Shown: piece after piece, positions 16,156 to 22,645 of the stretch | Layout of the letters: every line of letters begins with the position of its first letter | Position numbering within the stretch: the first letter of the stretch is position 1 | Assembly: GCA_000482145.1 (NCBI GenBank) | Contig: AUXH01000304.1 | Coordinates: 1 to 22,645, forward strand | From: Strigomonas culicis | Lineage: Eukaryota > Euglenozoa > Kinetoplastea > Trypanosomatida > Trypanosomatidae | DNA: 22,645 nucleotides | Direction: 5' to 3' | Notes under the pieces: model-generated | What the model saw: only the letters and a program-made list of their open reading frames with translations | Told to the model about the DNA's origin: nothing | Database searches by the model: none | Made by a program: the position numbers and the translations under genes

Positions 16156-19100
16156 CTAGTTTTCCGTAGGTTTCTTGTGTTTCATAAATGAGGGCGGCAG
16201 TGCCGATATAACGGACTGGATGAAACCCTTGTACCCCCGCCAGGGCTGTGCGTTCGCAAACTTTTCCAGTATGGCGGCGCGCTCCGCACAAATTGCTTGG
16301 TCTGCGGTGGCGCCATCCTGCTGCAGGATCCAATCCAGCACACTCAGGGACACCATGAAGAGGATATCAAAACACAGGGCGTAGTGTGCGTGTTGGGAAA
16401 AGATCTCCCGCAGTAAGTAGGCGCAGCGAAAGAGCTGCGAGTTGCCGAAGAGTAGGCACTGTGCTTGCGTCCACCACTGCTTATTGGCGTGTGTGTACAG
16501 CACAGCCTCGTTCGCGTCCGTGGGCACCGGGAAGCTGTCCCGCAGCGCGGCCTCGTGCTCGACCCACGCGTGGCCGGTGTGATGGGCACTGCGCGGCAGA
16601 CCAAACTCCGTGTGCAGTCCCACGAGAACGCGCTCCAGCGACTGCAGGACCGCCTCGCTGTCCTCTGGTGTTCCTTCCTTGGCTGAAAGAGCACTGTCCG
16701 TCTGCCACCGATGTGCGAGGAAGTGCTCCATCGAGAGAGAAAACGTCTCCAGCAGCATGACCAGCTGCACCACCAGTCCATCTTCCAACAGACAATTCGC
16801 CTCCTTTTCAATCGCCTCAGGTACCTGAGGGTACAGGTCGAAAAGAGTGCCGAGAGCTGCTGCTTGTCTCCCCTTTCCTCGCTGCCTCCGCGCTGCATCG
16901 TCGTGATCTGCCCCTACGTGGGCTCTGCTAAACTGCAGCGACGGGAAGCGGTCGGAGAGCGGTGCGCTCGCCGCCTCACCAGGGGCCGGCGGGGACTGTG
17001 CCTTGGGGTCGCACCGTCGCGCGAGAAGGGCGGTGAGCACGCCCTCCAGGCCGTGGAAGCTGGGCGCGGCGGCCGCGCTATCCATACTGTACACATCACT
17101 GCTGGTGGAAAGCGTCAGCTCATGGCCGAGGAGCGCGAGGAAGCGCAGCAAGTCGTAGGCGGCAACGAAGTCACGGTTGCGAATGGCGACCACGATGAGC
17201 TGGAGTGTGCACTGCGTGCCGTGTTCCAGTGACGCAGCCGCCTCCTCGCCGAGCGTAGCCGCCTCCTCTGGCGTCGACGTGGTCTGCTGCACCCCGACCT
17301 GGGAAGGCGTGTGATAGTTGACCATCATGATGACACGCACCAGGTGCATCGACTCGACAAACTGCTGGTTCGTCAGGCATTCCTTGTACAGCTCCGTGGG
17401 AGACCCCAAGAAGTCCAAGATGAGGTGCCACCGCGACGCATCCACCTTGCGCACACAGCCGACAATGATCTCGAGTGCCTCCGGGTAGCTGCGCAGCAGC
17501 TTGATGGTCGCCTGGATGCAGTTCCGCCGATCGAGCAGCGGGATGCCCGCCGGCGGCTTCTCGTCGATGACGGACTGTAAGAAGTAGTCCATCGTCGCCA
17601 CAAAGAGGCCCGTCTCGCGCAGCCGCTGCAGCCAGTAGAGCAGCTGCCGGTCCCACACGAACGTGGACAGTTGCCCCGTCGTCGCGCAGGCAGCCGGTCC
17701 CCTCGGCGAGGAGACCGCCGAGGCGCTCTGCGATGGCAGCGCGCTCGCGAGCGCGGCGGCCAGCACACGATGGGTGTACAGCAGCGGCGCGAGCGAAAAG
17801 GTCGTGAGCGGCATGCCGTGCGCGCGGAGGGCCAGGTGCGATGCCTCGCTCACCGAGCTCTCCGTCGCCTCTAACGCGCACAGCAGGGTTGTGTCAAAGG
17901 GCGAGACCATAAGAGGGATGCGCCCCGTGTCCCGCACGTTGGCAATGTGCTGCTTCGTCATGGCGAAGGCCGCCTTGTCAGGTAGCTCCCACTTCTTGAA
18001 GTGCTGCAGGTAGACGGAATCGTCCGCAAACGTGAGCAGCGAGGTGCCCTCCAGCGGCAGACTCCGGTCCACGCTGAAGAAGAAGACGTGGCCAGAGCTG
18101 CTGCCGGGGGGCCTCGGCAACTCCCCGTTGTGCTTGCCGGCGGGCGAGAGCAGCCGCATGCAGAGCTCCTCTTCCTTGAGGACGGTCTGCGTCGCCGTGG
18201 TGCGGCCCTTATTGCCCGCCCACGCCTTCGGCTGACTGTGGATCACAACAAGGCAGTGGTCTTGATAGCGGTGGAGGAGGAGGTGTGGCGCGTCCTGCAC
18301 CTGCAGCGCGCCGTCGCGGATCCCCTCGTCGCAGAAGGCGCGGATCTGCAGGTTGTACGACAGGTGCCGCCCCAGGCGGATCGTCCGCACCGCCGTGAGC
18401 TGCACGTGGGCCGGCTGGGTGACCGTGGGGTCCAGCGAGAGGGTCAGGTCGTACCGGTAGATATACACAAACTGCTGCACATCGTACACGACGAGGAAGC
18501 CATCGCCGCGCGCGTCCCGAAAGGTGCTGGTGAGACGCACGGGGCGGTGCCGCAGCGAGACGGCGCAGAGCAGCGCGCGGCAGTCCACCTTCCAACGCGA
18601 GAAAAAGAGCAGCTCGAAGCGCCGCTGCCGCGTCTGGTACACGGGGACAACGACCACCGCGTGCGAAAGCCACGTGGGGTCCGCGACGCACCCGAACGTT
18701 TCCTCCGCCAGCGGGTGCCCCCCGCTCGTGTTCGCAGGGTTGGGGCGCTGCCGCGTCGGGTCGCACACGGCCCAGGCGCCGCTGCCGCCATTGTAGTGCA
18801 GGAAGCCGGTGTTGCCGGCGCAGACGATCTGCGCCCCATCGCTCGAAATGGCGGCAAAGCGCAGGGGGTAGTTCTCGGCCAGGTACGCCTGCGGCGCCCG
18901 GGCTGTCTCGCGGATGCCGGGCTGCTTCTCCATCTCGGTGAAGCCGGTCAGGTGGATGGCCGCGCTGCTGAGGAGCGCGAGTGGGGGGTGGGCGCCGTAC
19001 GAGGGACCGACCTCGCTCGCCACCACCGTCCGCATCATGGAAACGGCCACCAGCGACGTGCTGTGCGGCTCGACCGCCAGCAGACGGAAGTTGCCGTGGC

Positions 19101-20616
19101 ACCACAGCGAGAAGACACACCCCTGCAGCGAGCACTGGACGTCGGAGAAGGGGGCGCGCAGGGCCGGCGCGGCCTCGGCCGAGGACAGCATGACGCACAC
19201 CCCACTGTAGTGGAACACCAGCACGCCGAGCCTGTAGAAGCCGACGCACAGCATGTCCTCGTCCGTCTTGCTCCACTGCATGCAGGTGATGGGGCCGCGC
19301 TTCGCCTTGCACTCCTCCAGTGCGCGGATGCGGCGCCACCACGGGCACGGCCGCAGGCTCAGGTCCTCGCGGTCGTACGCGTAGCAGTTCAGGTTGCCGG
19401 AGTGCGTCGCGACGGCCAGCAAGCTGTGCACTGAGTTGATGCATGAAGAGCTGGCAGAAGGGACGGCGTTCACGCATCCCCGAAAGGAAACGGGCGCGCT
19501 ATCCTTGCGAAAGAGCAGTCCATTCGAGGTGTACGTCAGGAGGATATGACCGCTGGACAGGACCAGAGCGATTAACTCGATGCGGATGCTGCACGACACA
19601 TGCAGCAGCGTGCCGCCAAGGTGCGGGGAAGCACCCTTCGACCCGCCAGCTGGACGCGGCTGTTCGGCGTGCGAGCCTGCCCGAGCGGCCCGCAAAAACA
19701 GCATGTCATCATCCTCACCCCCCACCGCTGCGCCCGCGGTCATGCTGAGCCGGGTGTTGTCTGCACGGGGGGAGGGAGCGAGCGTGGCCTCACGTTTAGG
19801 TTCCTCCGTCATGGAGGCCGTCGCCGGAGCCGCGGTCGAGAAACTTGGCGTGTCCGAGAGAGGGCTGGCGATCTCCGTCCCGCGGTCCTCAGTTGTGAGT
19901 GAGGACGACCGCTTGTGCTGCCTGATAACGCCGTAGGGAAGCACAATCGCCTTCCTCTCCTCCGTCGTCAGCAGGGGCTTGGGGGCCGGAGCACGGTCAT
20001 CCGGCGGCGCCACCACGGTCGTCGGGGTGCCAATGCTGTCGCGGCACTCGCCCCTGGGCATGGACAGAGGAGTTAAATGCTCATTTATGTATACTACATT
20101 CCATCCGTGCGCAATCCGATTCGTCGCCCAGTCAACCGCGTACACCATGCCAGAGGTTGTGCAGAGGAAAAAGGAATCCTTGCCGGCGGGCGTGAAGGAG
20201 TTCACGAGGCCGGAGGGGATCTTCACCGCTCCCTTAAACTTGATGCCCGGCAGAATATTAGGCAAGCTCCATATGGTGCCGCCTTCCGCCGTCGGGCGCA
20301 GAAGCTCCTCTGGGGGCGCCGCGAAATCTACATCGAAGAAGAGCACGCGACGAGACGTGACACACACCAGCGCTTGAAAAGAAAGCGGATGCCAGTGCAC
20401 AAACTGACAAGGGTCCTCATCCAGTGTGGTGTCGTCTAGAGGCACCGACGCGAGATAGACGATCGCCTCGCACATAGACCAGAAATGCAGCTGCAGCTGC
20501 GACACAACAGCGGCCACCGTCTGACAAGGGCTCACGGCACAGCACTGAAGAGACTCTCCGGCATGCAGGGTCCCAGGACGACTATGAAAGGAGGGAATAT
20601 CTTTGCTAAAAAACAT
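16156..20616 (-). CDS. RIC1: RIC1-like protein, Ypt6/Rab6 exchange-factor subunit (1486 aa)
   Basis: ATG at 20616, stop TAG at 16156-16158. The N-terminal half has WD40/beta-propeller character: repeated short strands such as CCAVSPCQTVAAVVS (25-39), FVHWHPLSFQALVCV and ITCMQWSKTDEDMLCVG. The centre continues with propeller-like strands (for example FAAISSDGAQIVCAG). The diagnostic part is the RIC1 helical domain (about 985-1180), with LYWLQRLRETGLF, ATIKLLRSYPEALEIIVGC (PEALEIIVGC at 1045-1054), the tract around FLGSPTELYKECL, and AAYDLLRFLALLG. In yeast and animals RIC1 with RGP1 activates Ypt6/Rab6 at the Golgi for endosome-to-Golgi traffic, and that role is inferred here. A Ser/Pro/Ala-rich insertion (about 190-330) and a C-terminal extension of about 300 residues with helices add length. 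No RGP1 partner lies in the window. The central part is so GC-rich that several other frames stay open; these are not genes. Confidence 0.82.
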   Translation of the reverse strand: MFFSKDIPSFHSRPGTLHAGESLQCCAVSPCQTVAAVVSQLQLHFWSMCEAIVYLASVPLDDTTLDEDPCQFVHWHPLSFQALVCVTSRRVLFFDVDFAAPPEELLRPTAEGGTIWSLPNILPGIKFKGAVKIPSGLVNSFTPAGKDSFFLCTTSGMVYAVDWATNRIAHGWNVVYINEHLTPLSMPRGECRDSIGTPTTVVAPPDDRAPAPKPLLTTEERKAIVLPYGVIRQHKRSSSLTTEDRGTEIASPLSDTPSFSTAAPATASMTEEPKREATLAPSPRADNTRLSMTAGAAVGGEDDDMLFLRAARAGSHAEQPRPAGGSKGASPHLGGTLLHVSCSIRIELIALVLSSGHILLTYTSNGLLFRKDSAPVSFRGCVNAVPSASSSCINSVHSLLAVATHSGNLNCYAYDREDLSLRPCPWWRRIRALEECKAKRGPITCMQWSKTDEDMLCVGFYRLGVLVFHYSGVCVMLSSAEAAPALRAPFSDVQCSLQGCVFSLWCHGNFRLLAVEPHSTSLVAVSMMRTVVASEVGPSYGAHPPLALLSSAAIHLTGFTEMEKQPGIRETARAPQAYLAENYPLRFAAISSDGAQIVCAGNTGFLHYNGGSGAWAVCDPTRQRPNPANTSGGHPLAEETFGCVADPTWLSHAVVVVPVYQTRQRRFELLFFSRWKVDCRALLCAVSLRHRPVRLTSTFRDARGDGFLVVYDVQQFVYIYRYDLTLSLDPTVTQPAHVQLTAVRTIRLGRHLSYNLQIRAFCDEGIRDGALQVQDAPHLLLHRYQDHCLVVIHSQPKAWAGNKGRTTATQTVLKEEELCMRLLSPAGKHNGELPRPPGSSSGHVFFFSVDRSLPLEGTSLLTFADDSVYLQHFKKWELPDKAAFAMTKQHIANVRDTGRIPLMVSPFDTTLLCALEATESSVSEASHLALRAHGMPLTTFSLAPLLYTHRVLAAALASALPSQSASAVSSPRGPAACATTGQLSTFVWDRQLLYWLQRLRETGLFVATMDYFLQSVIDEKPPAGIPLLDRRNCIQATIKLLRSYPEALEIIVGCVRKVDASRWHLILDFLGSPTELYKECLTNQQFVESMHLVRVIMMVNYHTPSQVGVQQTTSTPEEAATLGEEAAASLEHGTQCTLQLIVVAIRNRDFVAAYDLLRFLALLGHELTLSTSSDVYSMDSAAAAPSFHGLEGVLTALLARRCDPKAQSPPAPGEAASAPLSDRFPSLQFSRAHVGADHDDAARRQRGKGRQAAALGTLFDLYPQVPEAIEKEANCLLEDGLVVQLVMLLETFSLSMEHFLAHRWQTDSALSAKEGTPEDSEAVLQSLERVLVGLHTEFGLPRSAHHTGHAWVEHEAALRDSFPVPTDANEAVLYTHANKQWWTQAQCLLFGNSQLFRCAYLLREIFSQHAHYALCFDILFMVSLSVLDWILQQDGATADQAICAERAAILEKFANAQPWRGYKGFIQSVISALPPSFMKHKKPTEN

Positions 20617-20712
20617 GTTTCGTCTATGGATAACTAATGTGAGGCACGTAAAAACGAGCGAACAAAAAGACAGGTAGTAATGATAAGGATAAAAAGTGTT
20701 TCACTAAATTAG

Positions 20713-20796
20713 CTTCGTCAGAATATTGTGAATAATCCACCATGATAAAAAGAGAGAAAAGACAGAGGTGATAGATAAAGAAAGAAGAAAAAAAAA
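20713..20796 (-). promoter_or_regulatory. Putative trans-splicing signal for RIC1
   Basis: Two pyrimidine-rich tracts on the coding strand (about 20772-20796 and 20744-20767) precede the first AG, at 20713-20714. The resulting 96-base 5' UTR contains no ATG before 20616. The distance from tract to AG is rather long, so another AG nearer the gene (20634-20635) is possible. Confidence 0.4.
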
Positions 20797-20943
20797 TAGC
20801 GACACTATCAACAACAACATAGACAAGAAAAAGAGGCAAAAAAAAAAAGAGCAGCAGTACACAACAATCGATTTTTCCTTTTTTTTTTTTTGCATTGCGC
20901 AAACAAAACAAACAGACACTGGGAACGAGAAAGTGAAGTTAGC

Positions 20944-20956
20944 GGGTTAGGGTTAG
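20944..20956 (+). repeat. Short telomere-like motif (two TTAGGG-type units)
   Basis: GGGTTAGGGTTAG reads on the plus strand directly beside the cyclin stop codon (20957-20959), in the 3' UTR. TTAGGG is the trypanosomatid telomere unit, but about two units can arise by chance. Confidence 0.5.
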
Positions 20957-21841
20957 TTAAAACTGAGGTAAATTTCTTTTAATTGTCGGAGACGGCTCCG
21001 CACTCTCCCCGCTCAGAGCGCTGCTGAGCACTGAAGATGAAAAGACCCGCGAGCCATTGCTACTCCGCGACCGCTTTCGTCGCGACTCTATCAGCGCGTC
21101 GAACGCCTTCACGCCGCTCTGCTTGTGCATGTAGGCGAACGCGTCCACCAGCACACTGAAGATGCCGTCACGCTCCTTCTCGGGTGGCGGCGGGTACTCC
21201 CGCTGGATGACATGCTCGTACATCTTCTCGTGATAGGACAGCGAAACCGCGGCGTACACAATAGTCCGCAAAATGGCGTCCGCGCTGGCCTTCGTGTACA
21301 GGGGGGTAATGAGAGAGAAAAGGTACATGCGCTGCACCGCCACGCCCATCGCCTTCCCCACCGCTCGTTCCTCCTCCGACTGCTTTTGCAGCGGCTTGTT
21401 GTACGGCTTGGACAATAAGGCCAGCACGTTGCCGATCGCATGGGTGCGCTGAAAATCAAAATGGAGTGCGTCGCAGAGGACGAGCTCCACCTCGAGGAGG
21501 TTGTCGTGCCATGTCTCAACGTCCTCCTTCTTCAAATCGAGCGCGTACGTGAGCACCGCGTCCGCGCGCATGCGATAGTGCTCCACCTTGCCCGCGAGGA
21601 AGATGCATGCGGCGGCCAGCACAATGCGATGCACTTCCCCCAGCCCGTGACGCGCAACAAACTCATGCCAGTAGCACATGGCCGTCGTGAAGACCGCATC
21701 GCTCAAGCGCAGCTTCGCCACGACGTGCTGCGTCAGATTGTACACCTCCATCACGGCATTGTAGTACCGGCGGTTAAAAAGAGGTAGGTACCTCTCCTCC
21801 GACGGTGCGGTGGGAGAAGCCTCGCTTGCGTGGTCTGACAT
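20957..21841 (-). CDS. Transcription-type cyclin (C/K/T/L-like), 294 aa
   Basis: ATG at 21841, stop TAA at 20957-20959. Two cyclin boxes are visible: the first (about 35-135) with VLAAACIFLAGKVEH (74-88), holding the Lys-Val-Glu signature that contacts the CDK, and LLEVELVLCDALHFDF (115-130); the second (about 136-245) with AVQRMYLFSLITPLY and AAVSLSYHEKMY. A Ser/Arg-rich tail (252-294) follows. The FLAGKVE form and the length fit the C/K/T/L class that pairs with transcription or RNA-processing CDKs, not with the mitotic B type. In trypanosomes CYC9 and CYC12 belong to this class; which one this is cannot be decided here. A uATG seven bases before the start suggests translational control. 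Confidence 0.8.
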   Translation of the reverse strand: MSDHASEASPTAPSEERYLPLFNRRYYNAVMEVYNLTQHVVAKLRLSDAVFTTAMCYWHEFVARHGLGEVHRIVLAAACIFLAGKVEHYRMRADAVLTYALDLKKEDVETWHDNLLEVELVLCDALHFDFQRTHAIGNVLALLSKPYNKPLQKQSEEERAVGKAMGVAVQRMYLFSLITPLYTKASADAILRTIVYAAVSLSYHEKMYEHVIQREYPPPPEKERDGIFSVLVDAFAYMHKQSGVKAFDALIESRRKRSRSSNGSRVFSSSVLSSALSGESAEPSPTIKRNLPQF

Positions 21842-21848
21842 CCGTCAT
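21774..21848 (-). other. Upstream ORF overlapping the cyclin start
   Basis: An ATG at 21848, seven bases before the cyclin ATG and in another frame, opens 24 codons ending in TAA at 21774-21776. Both likely splice acceptors (21910-21911 and 21858-21859) keep this ATG in the mRNA. Scanning ribosomes would meet it first unless they skip it. Confidence 0.55.
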
Positions 21849-22172
21849 CAATAAAAGCTAAGGGAGAGCAAGCCAGAATGCTGCGGGACGATTCTTCAAT
21901 CGACAAAAGCTAAGTACATGCAAGTGGAAGAAACAAGAGAGAAAGAAGAAAGCGGTATATTTCACTTATCGATGGGTCTAGGATAAAAACCATTCCCCAC
22001 CTTGTCACCTCATTCTCTCACACAAGTCAGGCAATCATCAAGATTGCACAAAATTAAAAAAGAGAGCGTTCATTGAATGAACATTTGAGATGAAAAAGGA
22101 AAAACGAAAAAAAAAGCGTATCAGCTACGATACAGAAGGACTGATTGTCCATACGTGCGTGCAAGGAGCGAC
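21842..22172. other. Intergenic region, 331 bases
   Basis: Spacer between the RRM gene stop and the cyclin start, with A/G-rich plus-strand tracts (21924-21953 and 22089-22116). A GAATGAACATT stretch near 22074-22084 shows no clear repeat. No gene was recognised. Confidence 0.7.
21910..21953 (-). promoter_or_regulatory. Putative trans-splicing signal for the cyclin gene
   Basis: A C/T-rich tract on the coding strand (about 21924-21953) is followed by TACTTAG with AG at 21910-21911, 68 bases of UTR before the ATG. A second, shorter tract ending CTCTCCCTTAG (AG at 21858-21859) could serve as an alternative acceptor. Confidence 0.5.
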
Positions 22173-22645
22173 TTAGTGGCTGACCTTGGCCTGCTTGTGC
22201 GCGTTGATGACGCGCTCCGCATGGACCTGGTGCGCCTTCAGCTTCTCCAGGGACTTAGCAGACAGCTTCACGTCCAGCTTGTGGCCGCGGAACTCCGTGC
22301 CGTTCTTCTCCGCCACGAACTTCGCCGCCGCAGCGGGCGTGTCCAGGTACGCGTACACGTAGTTGCCGCGGTACGTGCGCAGGCGCAGCACGTTCACGCC
22401 AGCAAAGAGCTCACGGATCTGCTTGCGCGTCGTCGACGTGCGGAAGATGGGGCTCACGAACACCGTCGCCGAGTTCTCGTGCGGGTCCGGCTTCGGGCTC
22501 GTCTTGGCCGGCACCACCGTCACCGCGGAGCCGAGCACCTCCTTCTCGTTGAACAGGTCGATCGCCTTCTTCACGGCAGCAGCGCTCTCGAAGAACACGA
22601 TCGCGTACTGGTGGCGGCGGATGCGCGCAGACAGCACGGTGCCGG
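22173..22645 (-). CDS. RNA-binding protein with two RRM domains, C-terminal part (5' end outside window)
   Basis: The frame runs off the right edge; the GTG at 22637 is an internal valine, not a start. In the 156 visible residues the end of one RRM is seen (QYAIVFFES, an RNP1-type strand at 12-20, then helix and VTVVPA), followed by a complete RRM (about 58-128). That RRM has RNP2 TVFVSPI (60-66) and RNP1 RGNYVYAYL (92-100). A basic helix (129-156) ends the protein. The tandem arrangement suggests a single-stranded RNA-binding regulator or ribosome-biogenesis factor. The trypanosomatid nucleolar p34/p37 proteins also carry two RRMs, but their KKDX-type tail is not present here, so no specific identity is claimed. 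Codon use is strongly GC3-rich, in contrast to the AT-rich spacer next to it. Confidence 0.8.
   Translation of the reverse strand, partial: GTVLSARIRRHQYAIVFFESAAAVKKAIDLFNEKEVLGSAVTVVPAKTSPKPDPHENSATVFVSPIFRTSTTRKQIRELFAGVNVLRLRTYRGNYVYAYLDTPAAAAKFVAEKNGTEFRGHKLDVKLSAKSLEKLKAHQVHAERVINAHKQAKVSH

Larger units (their letters stand above)
20617..20956. other. Intergenic region, 340 bases
   Basis: Spacer between the cyclin stop and the RIC1 start, with long A/G runs on the plus strand (coding-strand pyrimidine tracts), one 11-T run on the plus strand (about 20881-20891) and a short telomere-like motif next to the cyclin stop. No gene was recognised. Confidence 0.7.

Noticed and set aside
18001..19477. 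Long extra frames on both strands (477 and 422 codons) inside RIC1
   Set aside because: They lie within the most GC-rich part of RIC1, have Arg/Ala/Gly/Pro-biased composition and no recognisable domain; RIC1 continues unbroken through the region.
22635..22637. GTG at 22635-22637 as the start of the RRM protein
   Set aside because: The frame continues to the window edge and the first RRM would be cut through its middle; it is an internal valine codon.

Overview
The window looks like nuclear DNA of a trypanosomatid (Kinetoplastea). Eight protein genes all lie on the minus strand. None needs an intron. Coding DNA is GC-rich, whereas the 330-745 base spacers are AT-rich and full of A/G runs, which are polypyrimidine tracts on the coding strand. 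This is the layout of one polycistronic unit matured by spliced-leader trans-splicing. The recognised families (RIC1, a transcription-type cyclin, MAP3K-like kinases, receptor proteins of the trypanosomatid cyclase type) agree. The low spacer GC is unlike typical Leishmania; genus and species cannot be fixed from sequence alone.

Transcription runs right to left. In that order: the C-terminal part of a two-RRM protein (right edge); a cyclin of the C/K/T/L type; RIC1, the Ypt6/Rab6 exchange-factor subunit; a soluble non-RD MAP3K-like kinase; a 165-residue SPRY-like protein; a 1388-residue receptor kinase with ectodomain, TM, degenerate nucleotide-cyclase domain and C-terminal kinase; a 1212-residue protein that reads as a PIF1-type helicase with broken ATPase motifs; and the N-terminal 616 residues of a second receptor related to the receptor kinase, cut by the left edge.

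The most interesting content is in the left half. The receptor kinase looks like an inverted metazoan receptor guanylyl cyclase: there a pseudokinase precedes an active cyclase, here a pseudocyclase precedes a kinase with its catalytic residues. The second receptor shares its ectodomain plan, an NSWGQ motif and the juxtamembrane region, but has a sharply mosaic base composition that suggests gene conversion around a diverging sensor. Between them lies the PIF1-like protein, whose helicase motifs can be followed in order while the nucleotide-binding residues are gone. Two genes (the left receptor and the cyclin) have upstream ATGs whose short frames overlap the main start. Three coding starts (6232, 12095, 15675) were set to the first ATG instead of an upstream non-ATG codon.

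Trypanosomatid neighbours in a transcription unit are usually not functionally linked, so the genes should not be read as an operon. No tRNA, rRNA, CRISPR array, transposon or strand-switch region was seen.
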